Shown here piece by piece: positions 5,633 to 14,272 of a stretch of DNA of 25,172 nucleotides. The stretch is taken from positions 1 to 25,172 of IMG/VR virus record IMGVR_UViG_3300050821_002337; one strand, 5' to 3'. Every line of letters starts with the position of its first letter. Positions within the stretch are counted from its first letter, which is position 1. The notes below the pieces were generated by a model, which did not search any database, was not told the DNA's origin, and saw nothing but the letters and a program-made list of their open reading frames with translations. The position numbers were made by a program, and so were the translations under genes. The DNA is from a virus.

Positions 5633-7813
5633 ATGCCCACAGCAACAGCACAAAAATCCAAGAGCAAACGGAAGTCCTCGGCCGAGAATGAACGCAAGCT
5701 GATCGAGACTTCGCTCAAGCGTTTCACGCTCACCGAGGAAACGGAATCCGAAGTCCGCGAGAGAGGGCTTGACGCCTTGCGCTTCTCCATCGGGGAAACG
5801 CAGTGGAATCCCGCTATCAAGTCCCAGCGCGAGATTGAAGGGCGCCCCGTCCTTACGGTCAACCGCATCCCGACATTCTTGCGGCAGTACACCGGGGAAG
5901 AACGACAACACAGACCGGCCATGCTGGTTGATCCGGTTGGCTCAGGTTCAGACCCTGAAATAGCGCAAATCTTTCAAGGCGCCTTGCGGCATATCGAGGT
6001 GGCGAGCTTTGCGGACACGACTTACGACTGCGCCTATGATTTCATGCTGCGCATTGGCTGGTCGTACTGGCGCATCAATCACGAATACTTGAGTGATAAG
6101 CCAGGCTCGCGGGATTCCTTCGCCCAGGAGCCCAGGATAGCCCCCATCGACAATCCCTTTTCGGTGTTCATGTCGCCAATCCGCGCAGCAGACGGCACGG
6201 ATCCGCTATGGTGCCACTGCATCGAAGACATGCACATGGATCAGTACAAGGAAAAGTATCCGCGATCCACGATTGCAACACTCAGTTCCTTGAACGGTGT
6301 CGGCAACAATGCGCCCGGATGGGTGACCAAGGACGGTATCCGCATCGCTGAATACTGGTGGCTCGAACTGGAACGCAAAAATTTGTGTCTACTGAGTGAT
6401 GGAAGCTCGAAATATGAAGGCGACCTCACAGAAGACGATCACGTCGAAGACGAACGCGAAGTCCTAGCGCGCACCGTGAAATGCGCGCAGCACAACGCGA
6501 TGGAAGTGCTCGAACGTTATGAGTGGACCGGGAAATACATCCCCATCATTGAACTGAATGGCACGAAGCTGAATGTGAACGGGAAGATTTACAAGGCTGG
6601 AATCGTGCACGATGCCATCGACCCGCAGCGGATGTACAACTATAACATCACGGCAGCGGCGGAGATGGTTGCGCTCGCTCCCAAGGACCCGCTATATGTG
6701 CCAGAAGGTTCTCTCGGCAACCACGAAGAAGAATATCGGCAGGCCAATCGCAAGAATTATCCGTTTCTGTACTTCAAGGCATATGACGGAGAAGGTAGGC
6801 CACTGCCTCCACCGACGCGAGCCGGTCATGAGCCGCCGATTCAAGCGCTATCAGCCCTTGCGCAGCAGGCTGATTACGATCTTAAGTCGGTCCTGGGCAT
6901 TTATGAACCTGGGCTCGGTGAGCAAGGTCCGCAGATTGAATCCGGCGTCGCTGTTCTGTCGCGTCAGCAAGCCTCTGACACGGGCACAGTCAACTATTCC
7001 GACAATCTAAATCGCGCCATTCGCTGGCAAGGAAAGATTCTACTCGATGATTTCCCGCATTTGATCACCAGCGCGCGTGTCCAGCGCATCATCAATCCCG
7101 ATGATTCGGTCAAGCACGCCGTGCTGTTCAACTCCGTACATAGCGACCCGACCGAAGCGCAAGAACTACTCAGTCCTCCCGCACTCGACAAGATTTATGA
7201 CATTGGGACAGGAAACTACGACGTAACGCTATCGGCTGGCCCGAGCTATCGCACCGCGCGACAAGAAGCGGCGAAAGCGATGATGAGCCTTGTTACTGCC
7301 AAGCCTGAATTGTTCATGATCATCGGTGATTTGATGGTTAAGAGCATGGACTGGCCTGGATCAGAGGCGCTGGCTAACCGATTGAAGAAAGCATTGCCTC
7401 CAGGGCTTGCCGATCAGGACGATACCGACCCACAGAACCAGCTCGCCACGCTGCAAGCGCAACTCCAGCAACTTGGTCAACAGCATAACCAAATGGTTGC
7501 GGAATTAGCGCGGGCGACAGACACGATTCGCACGAAGCGCCTTGAACTGGAATCTCGTGAGCGCGTCGCGAACATACAGGCGCAGGCCGGAATGATCGAA
7601 GCGCTGATTAAATCGAATGCCGAGGCTGGCAAGGCAGCCATGCAAGCCGAACTCGACACCATCAGTCACCGGATGCAACTCCTGCATGAGTCGATGACCG
7701 TTGAGGACGAAGCAGGCGATGCGCCGCAGACCCCAGAACTTCCCGGAAGCGTTGAACCAAAGGTACAGCCCATCACGCCGGCGGCGCCTACCGCCCCGGT
7801 GAAGCCAATTTAA
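5633..7813 (+). CDS. Phage portal protein, P22 gp1 type
   Basis: At 726 residues this is nearly the same length as P22 gp1 (725). It forms the ring at the capsid vertex through which DNA is packaged and released. Family-like stretches are RPVLTVNRIPTFLRQYTGEERQHRPAM near residue 72, FADTTYDCAYDFMLRIGWSYWRI near 125, DNPFSVFMSP near 172, and QQADYDLKSVLGIYEPGLG with SGVAVLSRQQASDTGT near 415-450. The C-terminal 120 residues are Gln/Ala-rich coiled coil (NQLATLQAQLQQLGQQHNQM), as expected for a barrel. The only plausible start, ATG 5633, lies two bases behind a terminator hairpin and has no ordinary ribosome-binding site. Gene order (terminase, portal, scaffold, coat) is that of P22. Confidence 0.92.
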   Translation: MPTATAQKSKSKRKSSAENERKLIETSLKRFTLTEETESEVRERGLDALRFSIGETQWNPAIKSQREIEGRPVLTVNRIPTFLRQYTGEERQHRPAMLVDPVGSGSDPEIAQIFQGALRHIEVASFADTTYDCAYDFMLRIGWSYWRINHEYLSDKPGSRDSFAQEPRIAPIDNPFSVFMSPIRAADGTDPLWCHCIEDMHMDQYKEKYPRSTIATLSSLNGVGNNAPGWVTKDGIRIAEYWWLELERKNLCLLSDGSSKYEGDLTEDDHVEDEREVLARTVKCAQHNAMEVLERYEWTGKYIPIIELNGTKLNVNGKIYKAGIVHDAIDPQRMYNYNITAAAEMVALAPKDPLYVPEGSLGNHEEEYRQANRKNYPFLYFKAYDGEGRPLPPPTRAGHEPPIQALSALAQQADYDLKSVLGIYEPGLGEQGPQIESGVAVLSRQQASDTGTVNYSDNLNRAIRWQGKILLDDFPHLITSARVQRIINPDDSVKHAVLFNSVHSDPTEAQELLSPPALDKIYDIGTGNYDVTLSAGPSYRTARQEAAKAMMSLVTAKPELFMIIGDLMVKSMDWPGSEALANRLKKALPPGLADQDDTDPQNQLATLQAQLQQLGQQHNQMVAELARATDTIRTKRLELESRERVANIQAQAGMIEALIKSNAEAGKAAMQAELDTISHRMQLLHESMTVEDEAGDAPQTPELPGSVEPKVQPITPAAPTAPVKPI

Positions 7814-7823
7814 CGGAGGAAAC

Positions 7824-8762
7824 ATGCCAACAGGAATCGTAATGAAGTCAGGAAGCATAGGGGCCACAGACAAAGACATTCAGGATGTGCTCGAAAAGAA
7901 CGGCTACGAAATCGACAAGCCGGAACCGGCAGCCGAGCCCGAACGCGATACGTTCGCCACCGAGGAAGAATTTGAAGCCGCCCACACCGAATGGCAGGAA
8001 GCTCAAGAGGGTAAGGCTGCTACCAAAAAGGCCGAGGAGTCCGAAGACGAGGAAGATGAACAGGGACGACAGCCCCAACCAAAACTCACGCGCACGCAGC
8101 GCAAGATTCAACGCGCAACTGACAAGCTCGCAAAAGAAAACGCCGAACTGAAGCAGCGTCTCGATGCTCTTGAAGGCAAGGCCAAACCCGAAAAGAAAGA
8201 TGAGAACCCGCGCCCGGCACGCGCGGACTACCAAACCGACCAGGAATACGAAGACGCTTTGCTTGATTGGGGCTACAAGACGCGCGCGACGAAAGAGCAA
8301 CGCGAAAATGCCGAACGCGCGGAACGCGAGCGCCTCACGGAAATTCAAAACAACTATCGCTCCCAGGTCGAGGAATTCAAGGAAGAGCACGACGACTGGG
8401 AAGAAGTCGTTAACCAGGATATTCCCATGCACCAAGCAGTGACGCTGGCAATCGTAGAACAGGAAAACGGCGCTGAGGTGGCTTACTACCTTGGCAAGCA
8501 TCCTGATTACGCGCGAAAGCTAGCGGAGATGTCGCCACTCTCTGCCGTTATGGAAGTTGGTCGCCTCTCATCGAGGCTGAAGACTGGCTCGCCATCAACC
8601 AGCGATGCTAACGGTGGAGCAAACCTCAAACCAAAGCCCAAGGTACCTGCCCCGGTAAGGCCGGTATCGACTGCGGCTACCACATCGCCTCTCACATCTC
8701 GCGCAGCGGCAGAAAAAGGAAATTACAAAGCCTTCAAGGCCGCGCAGCGCATGGGGAGATAA
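7824..8762 (+). CDS. Putative capsid scaffolding protein
   Basis: This 312-residue protein lies between portal and coat, as P22 gp8 (303 aa) does, and has a strong GGAGGAAAC site. It is highly charged: an acidic N-terminal half (EEFEAAHTEWQEAQEG, ESEDEEDEQG), coiled-coil segments (KIQRATDKLAKENAELKQRL, ENAERAERERLTEIQNNY), and a basic C-terminus (NYKAFKAAQRMGR) like the helix-turn-helix coat-binding tail of scaffolds. It contains no cysteine that I can see. Function is inferred from position, length and composition; sequence identity to P22 gp8 is not evident. Confidence 0.75.
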   Translation: MPTGIVMKSGSIGATDKDIQDVLEKNGYEIDKPEPAAEPERDTFATEEEFEAAHTEWQEAQEGKAATKKAEESEDEEDEQGRQPQPKLTRTQRKIQRATDKLAKENAELKQRLDALEGKAKPEKKDENPRPARADYQTDQEYEDALLDWGYKTRATKEQRENAERAERERLTEIQNNYRSQVEEFKEEHDDWEEVVNQDIPMHQAVTLAIVEQENGAEVAYYLGKHPDYARKLAEMSPLSAVMEVGRLSSRLKTGSPSTSDANGGANLKPKPKVPAPVRPVSTAATTSPLTSRAAAEKGNYKAFKAAQRMGR

Positions 8763-8778
8763 AACAGGAGACTAATCT

Positions 8779-10047
8779 ATGTCCAACGTTTTACTGACCA
8801 ATCAGGAGATCAGTTACAAGAACCTCATGGTTCTCGAAAACTCCATCTCCTTCACGAAAAAGGTTTCAAGAGAGTATGACGATAAGTTTGGGCGTGCAGG
8901 AGCGAAGATCGGCTATTTGCTGAATATTCGAAAACCCGCCCGAGCCGTCAGCACCGCAGGGCAAGGCATTCAGCTTCAGGACTACATGGAAAGATCCGTT
9001 CCGTTAATCCTGAACAAGCAGTACCAGCAAGCACGCGGATTCACTTCTTCGGATATGGCTTTGTCGCTTGATGATTTTACAAATCGCGTCACGAAGCCAG
9101 CCATCGTGCAAATCGCCAACGACATCGACTATGACGGCATGCAGCGTTTTGTCGATGTACCAGCGGAAGTCGGAACGCCTGGAACCACCCCCAACACTGC
9201 GGACACGTATCTAAACGCCCTGCAGATCTTGGCGGATGAGGGTTTTCCGATTGATGAAGATGATTTGACCGTGCACATCAGCCCAAAAATGCAGCGCATT
9301 ATCTTTCCGGCACTGCAAGGCTTGATCGCGAACGCTGCGGGAACGGCCAGCATCGGCTTCATGCGCTCACTCGCTCCAGGAGAAGGCGGCAAGGAAGATT
9401 ACTTCAAGGGCCTGGTCGCCAAGGGCCTCGGCTTTTCATGGTTCATGACCCAAAACGCTCCCGTGTTTACAACCGGGACGCAGGGCGGGGCGGGAGTCGT
9501 GAATGGCGCTGGGCAAGTCGGCAGTTCAATCATCACAAACACTTGGTCGAACAGCATCGTAAACCTGCTACGCGTCGGCGACATCATCACCTTCGCCGGC
9601 GTGCATCGCATCAATCCACTAACTCGGCAATCGACAGGGGACTTGCGGCAATTTGTTGTGACCGCAAACGTCACTTCCGATGGTGCCGGTAACGCAACCA
9701 TCCCGATTGGCTGTGTCGATGGCGACGGCATTGTCCTTGCTGGTCCGTATCAGACTGTTGATGTTTCACCGGCAAACGGCGCAGCGATTACCGTCAACGG
9801 TGCAACCGCTGTGCAGTCGGTACGTGGGCTTGCTTTCCACCCTGAAGCGTTCACGTTTGCGTGCGCGGACCTTGAAACGTACGAAAACCAACACATCATG
9901 GAGATGGCGGCAGACAAGGAACTTGGCCTCGCGATCCGCACTTGGGGTCAGCCCGACATCAACACAGACCGGCTGCTGTTGAGGCTCGATGTCCTGGGTG
10001 GCTGGCTCACAAAATATCCGCAGGGGGCTTGCAGAATTGCGAGCTAA
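8779..10047 (+). CDS. Major capsid (coat) protein, P22 gp5 family
   Basis: At 422 residues (P22 gp5 is 430) this is the HK97-fold shell protein. The N-terminus (NVLLTNQEISYKNLMVLENSI) and middle match P22-type coats. Around residues 230-345 lies the P22-like inserted I-domain: NLLRVGDIITFAGVHRINPL, then TRQSTGDLRQFVVTANV, TSDGAGNATIPI and AFHPEAFTFACADLE. The inserted domain directs folding and capsid size in P22. Folding of P22 coat depends on GroEL/GroES, which fits the phage co-chaperonin upstream. An AGGAGA site precedes ATG 8779. Family assignment is by recognisable motifs. Confidence 0.92.
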   Translation: MSNVLLTNQEISYKNLMVLENSISFTKKVSREYDDKFGRAGAKIGYLLNIRKPARAVSTAGQGIQLQDYMERSVPLILNKQYQQARGFTSSDMALSLDDFTNRVTKPAIVQIANDIDYDGMQRFVDVPAEVGTPGTTPNTADTYLNALQILADEGFPIDEDDLTVHISPKMQRIIFPALQGLIANAAGTASIGFMRSLAPGEGGKEDYFKGLVAKGLGFSWFMTQNAPVFTTGTQGGAGVVNGAGQVGSSIITNTWSNSIVNLLRVGDIITFAGVHRINPLTRQSTGDLRQFVVTANVTSDGAGNATIPIGCVDGDGIVLAGPYQTVDVSPANGAAITVNGATAVQSVRGLAFHPEAFTFACADLETYENQHIMEMAADKELGLAIRTWGQPDINTDRLLLRLDVLGGWLTKYPQGACRIAS

Positions 10048-10057
10048 GGAGAAAAAC

Positions 10058-10900
10058 ATGAACATCCAACACATCAAAAAAGCAATTCTCACCCTCGCTG
10101 CGGTCTTGGCTTTCTGTGGAATTTCGCAAGCTCAGACCGCGCTTACCATGACCACTCTCGCCTCGTCGGTGAACGGACCAGCACTATATGCTGGAACCTC
10201 ACCGACAATCGACAACTGCATGACGCTTGCCTCCGTAACAGGCATCAGTGCACCTACGCTGCCTGGAACTCCGGTAAGCGTCTTCTATGTTGGCCGTGAA
10301 GCCTTCGGGGTACTCACCGTCAACACCACAAGCAAAATAACTTGCGGATTGCGCGGATACCTGGGCACCCAGGCCAGTCCGCATCCGAATGGAGACATGG
10401 TACTTGTCGCGCCGGTTTACAACACGGCCAACGGCGGGAACCCCATGCCAAACGGGTTCTTTAACCAAGACCCTCCGCTTGGCGGTGCTTGTACTGCGGC
10501 CAATACACCCGCAACTCCGTGGGTCAATGTGCTGACAGGGGCGCAGTGGCTGTGCTCCTCACTCACAGGCACATGGGTACCGGGGTTTCAGAATCCTTGG
10601 GCGATTGATTCCTCCGCGCAAACTGCTTCGGTGGTTTCTGGGGCTGGCGCCAATTTGCCTACCGGTCCGCTATTTGTCGTGAGCGGTTCAGCGGCAATCG
10701 TGAACTGGACGCAACCGGTCGGCTGCAATGCTACGGCCGTCGGCGGTTGTTCCTTCACGGTGATTTCGGCCGCGGGATCCACATGGACGTGGACAGCGGC
10801 TGGAAACATTATGACAGCGGGAACCGGCACGGCGGGACATACCTTCACGTTTACATGGTCGTCCAGCTTGTCGAAGTGGGTTCCTTCGTCACTCACCTAA
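10058..10900 (+). CDS. Signal-peptide-bearing protein encoded beside the coat gene
   Basis: ATG 10058 follows an AAGGAGAAAAAC site that overlaps the coat stop. The first residues are a textbook Sec signal: basic MNIQHIKK, hydrophobic AILTLAAVLAFCGI, and cleavage after SQA (residue 25), leaving Gln. The 255-residue mature part is Gly/Thr/Ser-rich beta with about six cysteines. A TCGLRGYLGTQASPHPNGD segment looks like a repeat-type fibre or decoration motif, and the C-terminus is HTFTFTWSSSLSKWVPSSLT. Position suggests a head decoration or fibre protein, but export of a virion protein is unexpected. It could also be a secreted moron. Function unknown; the signal peptide is clear. Confidence 0.75.
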   Translation: MNIQHIKKAILTLAAVLAFCGISQAQTALTMTTLASSVNGPALYAGTSPTIDNCMTLASVTGISAPTLPGTPVSVFYVGREAFGVLTVNTTSKITCGLRGYLGTQASPHPNGDMVLVAPVYNTANGGNPMPNGFFNQDPPLGGACTAANTPATPWVNVLTGAQWLCSSLTGTWVPGFQNPWAIDSSAQTASVVSGAGANLPTGPLFVVSGSAAIVNWTQPVGCNATAVGGCSFTVISAAGSTWTWTAAGNIMTAGTGTAGHTFTFTWSSSLSKWVPSSLT

Positions 10901-10910
10901 TCACACTTTC

Positions 10911-10936
10911 CGGGGCCTGCTTTCGAGCGGGCCTCG
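10911..10936 (+). other. Strong UUCG-capped RNA hairpin between genes
   Basis: An 11-bp stem, positions 10911-10921 pairing with 10926-10936, includes two G-T pairs and closes a TTCG tetraloop. There is no continuous T-run after it (CTTCACTT), so it may be a weak terminator, an RNA-processing or stability element, or a transcript barrier downstream of the gene ending at 10900. Confidence 0.65.
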
Positions 10937-10960
10937 CTTCACTTCAAAGGGAGGAAAATT

Positions 10961-11545
10961 ATGGCAACAGCACCGAAGGTCGTTGTACCCGAAGAAGCAG
11001 TGGCGATTCCGGCCGCGAAGCCGGTAGTCGCTCTGAGTGCAATTGCGAAGCCCAAACTCGGTCAAATCGTTGTGTACAAGTATGAAGACACGAAGAAAGC
11101 CGACTGCCCGGCTGTCATCGTTCGCGTTGTGAGTGGCACGCTGGTCAATCTGCGTCTCCTCGAAGACGCTCCAGGCATGGATTGGAAGCAAAGCGTTCCT
11201 GCTGGAGTTGGGCCGGGAACGTGGAGCCCGGACGGCGGAAGTGTTGTGCAAAATCTCGATGGAACTGTGGAAATCAAGCCGGTTCCATTCGATGCGCATG
11301 AACAGATTGTCACGGGGCCACATGTTCATGATAGCGAGAAGGGCTACGTGGCTGTGCCCGGCTATGAACGCAAAGAGTATCCACTCGTCGTTGACAACAC
11401 CGATCCTGTCAATCCAGTCGTCGTGTTCAGCAAAGAAGAGCATGACGCCTATCGCGCCAAACCCGCTACGCCGCCTGTGCCACCTGTGCAGGCACCGCCC
11501 GCCACCACACCAAAACTCACCGAAGCAGGCTCGGTCGTCAAGTAA
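10961..11545 (+). CDS. Hypothetical accessory head-region protein
   Basis: This 194-residue protein has a GGGAGG site and follows the hairpin at 10911. The N-terminus is Pro/Ala/Val-rich and disordered. A beta-rich middle (KPKLGQIVVYKYED, CPAVIVRVVSGTLVNLRLLED, residues 31-70) resembles a small beta-barrel. Residues 119-161 hold a GPH...GY...YP...D...EEH pattern that recurs in the next gene. The tail is Pro-rich. It may be a capsid decoration or head-associated protein by position only. Confidence 0.65.
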   Translation: MATAPKVVVPEEAVAIPAAKPVVALSAIAKPKLGQIVVYKYEDTKKADCPAVIVRVVSGTLVNLRLLEDAPGMDWKQSVPAGVGPGTWSPDGGSVVQNLDGTVEIKPVPFDAHEQIVTGPHVHDSEKGYVAVPGYERKEYPLVVDNTDPVNPVVVFSKEEHDAYRAKPATPPVPPVQAPPATTPKLTEAGSVVK

Positions 11546-11554
11546 AAGAGAATC

Positions 11555-11580
11555 GGGCTCGCTCAAGAGCCCTTTTCTTC
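11555..11580 (+). terminator. Rho-independent terminator
   Basis: Stem GGGCTC (11555-11560) pairs with GAGCCC (11567-11572) around the loop GCTCAA, followed directly by TTTTCTTC (11573-11580). The hairpin sits 10 bases after the stop at 11545 and 20 bases before the next gene. It should reduce read-through into the following connector genes. Confidence 0.75.
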
Positions 11581-11599
11581 AGAAAAAAGGAGAAACGAC

Positions 11600-11959
11600 A
11601 TGGCAGCAGGACCAAGATTCGACATGAAAGACCCTGCGGTACAGGAGAAAATACGTCGCGGCCCGCATGAATATGTGGTGATAGACGGCGTTCGGCAGTA
11701 TGTTCCACTCGACGGCTACAAGCACCAAGCCTACCCGAAATACATGGACCGCTCGGCGCAGCCGATCCGCAAAGCATACAAAACCGATGCCGAGCACCAG
11801 GTTGCGGTAAAAGAGTGGGAAGAAGCCATTACGGCAAGCCTTGTCTCGAACAAAGCTGAGGAAGATGCTTGGCTAGCCGAGCACGCTCCAATAGAACCGC
11901 TTGAACCACAGGCGGTGCCTGTAGAAGCGCAAAAGCCGAAGAAGGCCAAGAGCGCTTAG
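11600..11959 (+). CDS. Hypothetical accessory head-region protein
   Basis: This 119-residue protein has an AAAAAAGGAG site. Residues 21-66 repeat, with nearly the same spacing, the GPH...GY...YP...D...EH pattern of the protein encoded just upstream: GPHEYVVIDG, VPLDGYKHQAYPKYMD, KTDAEH. An acidic helix (VKEWEEAITASLVSNKAEEDAWLAEH would be its core) follows, then a Pro/Lys-rich tail. Function unknown; possibly a head decoration or joining protein. The stop is followed immediately by the GTG of the next gene. Confidence 0.65.
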   Translation: MAAGPRFDMKDPAVQEKIRRGPHEYVVIDGVRQYVPLDGYKHQAYPKYMDRSAQPIRKAYKTDAEHQVAVKEWEEAITASLVSNKAEEDAWLAEHAPIEPLEPQAVPVEAQKPKKAKSA

Positions 11960-12757
11960 GTGCCAACGCCTCCCGTTCCTTCCCTGATCCAGCAAGCGCC
12001 GCTCGACATTATCTCGTCGGCACTGCGTCTTGTTGGATCACTTCAGTCGGGAGAAGTGCCAACAGCCTCGGAAGCTAGCGATGCTTTAATGATCGCGAAT
12101 CAGATGCTTGATGCCTGGGCCGCCGAACGTCTCAGCATTCCGAACATAGTGCGGGACATTGACGATTCAAACGATCTCCCATTGTCACTCGTGGCAGGCA
12201 AGCAAGCGTATCTTCTCGGACAGGCGACTGGCGCGGAGGATTTCTACATGCCTCGGCCTCCACGTCTCGAACGAGTCTCGGTGATTTTTACTGCCAGCAG
12301 TTCAACGCCCGTCGAAAAAGATCTCTACATGGCCGACGATGTGGAATGGCAGAGAATTGCGGCGAAAAGCGTACCGTCACTCATTCCAGAAGTTTGTTAC
12401 AACGATCAAGGCTATCCCGACCTGACGCTTTCGTTCTGGCCGATACCAACGCAGGCGAACCCGATTGCCTTCTACTCATGGAGCGCGCTCACTCAGTTTG
12501 CCGATCTTGTAACCAAAATTTCATTTCCGCCGGCATATGCGGAAGCAATTCGTTTTAATTTAGCCGTGCGCCTCGCGGCTGAATTTCCCGGCGATCCACA
12601 AAAACTTCCTCTCGTAATGAAGATTGCAAGCCAGTCAAAAGCGCGCCTAGAAAGCTTCAACGCACCAATCAAAACGGCAACTGTGGACGAAGCGCTGTTG
12701 AGTAGGGGCGGAACAGGGAACATATATTCCGGCGGCAGCAATAGGAGTCACAACTAG
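11960..12757 (+). CDS. Head-to-tail connector, P22 gp4-like (tail accessory factor)
   Basis: The start is GTG 11960, right after the previous stop. The 265-residue protein has the N-terminal pattern of P22_Tail-4-type proteins: IISSALRLVGSLQSGEVPTA and ANQMLDAWAAERLSIP (residues 18-60), then YMADDVEWQRI and a C-terminal helical part (AYAEAIRFNLAVRLAAEF). In P22, gp4 binds the portal after packaging and begins tail assembly. This protein is longer than P22 gp4 (166 aa), as are many relatives that contain the extra middle beta region. The next gene is a gp10-like partner, as in P22. Confidence 0.82.
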   Translation: MPTPPVPSLIQQAPLDIISSALRLVGSLQSGEVPTASEASDALMIANQMLDAWAAERLSIPNIVRDIDDSNDLPLSLVAGKQAYLLGQATGAEDFYMPRPPRLERVSVIFTASSSTPVEKDLYMADDVEWQRIAAKSVPSLIPEVCYNDQGYPDLTLSFWPIPTQANPIAFYSWSALTQFADLVTKISFPPAYAEAIRFNLAVRLAAEFPGDPQKLPLVMKIASQSKARLESFNAPIKTATVDEALLSRGGTGNIYSGGSNRSHN

Positions 12758-14272
12758 ATGCCCCGCTTTGGGTTCTGTGGAGGCAGTTATCAGAGCGAGA
12801 TTCCGCTTGCTGACTTGCAGAGCAGTATTAATTTTTATCCAGAAGCCACGGAAAATCCCGGTTCGCGCACATCCATGATTTTACTTCCCACGCCTGGACT
12901 TTCACTTTATGCCACTTTGATCGGGCCATCCGTGAGAGGCAGTTACGTAATCAATGGCAGAACATTCAAGGTGAGCGGAACTCACCTTTATGAGCTTGGT
13001 GCTGGCGGGGTAGTCACAGATTATGGCGGCAATCCTGGCACTGCAAACAACAACATCGTGGACGATGGCAACCCTGCCGTCATGGTTGCGGGCGGCACGG
13101 ACTCAGGGCAGTATCCAGGGCAACTCGCCATCGCTAGCGGCGGTTCACTCACCGTATTCAGTCTTGCGTCAAATACCTTCAAGGCCATTACCGGAGCTCC
13201 CGTCAATGTGCTCATGGTCGAGTTTCAGGATGGCTTCTTTGTCGCTCTGACCGCTGGCAACACGTTTCAAGCCTCGCAGGTGGAAGACGCAACCACATGG
13301 TCAGGCTTGTCTGTCTCGAATGTCTCTGTCTATTCCGACGCGCTGCTATCCATCATTTCCGATCATCGCTTTCTATGGGTGTTTGGAGGTAAGCGGGCCG
13401 TCGCTTACTACACTTCGGGTGGCGCGCTGTTTCCCTTCGATGTAGTCAATGGCGGATTTGTCGAAATGGGCATTCTCGCGCAATTCTCACCGGCGCGGGT
13501 GAACAACACAATCTATTGGCTGGCAGGAGACGAGCGCGGCGAATCTGTTGTGGTTCGAGCCAACGGATTCATGCCGCAACGCGTTTCCGATCATGGTTTT
13601 GAATATTGGATGCAATCGCAAAAAGTGGGCATTACCGACGCTGTTGGCTGGGGCACGCGCGAAGAGGGGCACAATTTCTATCACCTGTGGTTTCGGGCAG
13701 CGAATGCAACGTGGACACTCGATACGGACTTAGGGCTTTGGCATCAGCGCAGTTCGCTTATTGCTGGGGCGCCAAGCGCTCATCTTTCCCGCTGCCATAG
13801 TTACAATTTCGGATTACATCTTGTCGGAGACCGCACGAGTGGCAAGGTTTATGCGATGAACTCCTCATATCTCACCGACAACGGCGCAGCCATCATTCGC
13901 ACGCGCATCGGGCCTACCATATCCAAAGAGTCGCAGTGGATTTTCATCAACGAATTTCAGGTCGATGTAGAAACGGGGCTTGGGCCGATTCCCGCACTCA
14001 CCGATGCACTCGGAAATCCGCGGGATCCGTACATGATGTTCCAATACAGCGGCGATTTCGGCAAAACGTGGGGCAATCAACGCATGATCGCATGCGGTCA
14101 GGCAGGAAACTATCGCATACGCGCAGTGGATCGCAGGCTCGGAAAATGGCGTAGTTTCACGCCGAAAGTAACCGTTTCTGATCCCATTTTTTGGAAGATT
14201 GCCGACGCCTACTACAACGGCACGCAAGAAGCACAGGAAAGGCTTGCCAAGCAGTTCGCTAAGGTCACATGA
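12758..14272 (+). CDS. DNA stabilisation / tail hub protein, P22 gp10-like
   Basis: This 504-residue protein (P22 gp10 is 472) begins directly after the previous stop. The N-terminus matches gp10-type proteins: the segment GGSYQSEIPLADLQSSINFY followed by PEATENPGS, TPGLSLYATL, and PSVRGSYVINGRTFKVSGTHLYEL. The middle reads as repeated beta blades typical of a propeller-like fold (DGFFVALTAGNTFQASQVED, FLWVFGGKRAVAYYTSGG). In P22, gp10 plugs the portal with gp4 and gp26. The C-terminus has FQYSGDFGKTWGNQRMI and RLGKWRSFTPKVTVSDP, features shared with this family. Confidence 0.87.
   Translation: MPRFGFCGGSYQSEIPLADLQSSINFYPEATENPGSRTSMILLPTPGLSLYATLIGPSVRGSYVINGRTFKVSGTHLYELGAGGVVTDYGGNPGTANNNIVDDGNPAVMVAGGTDSGQYPGQLAIASGGSLTVFSLASNTFKAITGAPVNVLMVEFQDGFFVALTAGNTFQASQVEDATTWSGLSVSNVSVYSDALLSIISDHRFLWVFGGKRAVAYYTSGGALFPFDVVNGGFVEMGILAQFSPARVNNTIYWLAGDERGESVVVRANGFMPQRVSDHGFEYWMQSQKVGITDAVGWGTREEGHNFYHLWFRAANATWTLDTDLGLWHQRSSLIAGAPSAHLSRCHSYNFGLHLVGDRTSGKVYAMNSSYLTDNGAAIIRTRIGPTISKESQWIFINEFQVDVETGLGPIPALTDALGNPRDPYMMFQYSGDFGKTWGNQRMIACGQAGNYRIRAVDRRLGKWRSFTPKVTVSDPIFWKIADAYYNGTQEAQERLAKQFAKVT

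Noticed and set aside
7848-8501. 217-codon minus-strand frame, strongly hydrophobic
   Set aside because: It lies antisense to the charged scaffold gene; Glu/Lys/Ala codons read backwards give Phe/Leu/Val. The plus-strand gene has a strong binding site and fits the operon order.
10901-11566. 221-codon minus-strand frame
   Set aside because: Antisense to a well-supported plus-strand gene (10961-11545), with composition typical of a reverse shadow and no recognisable domain.
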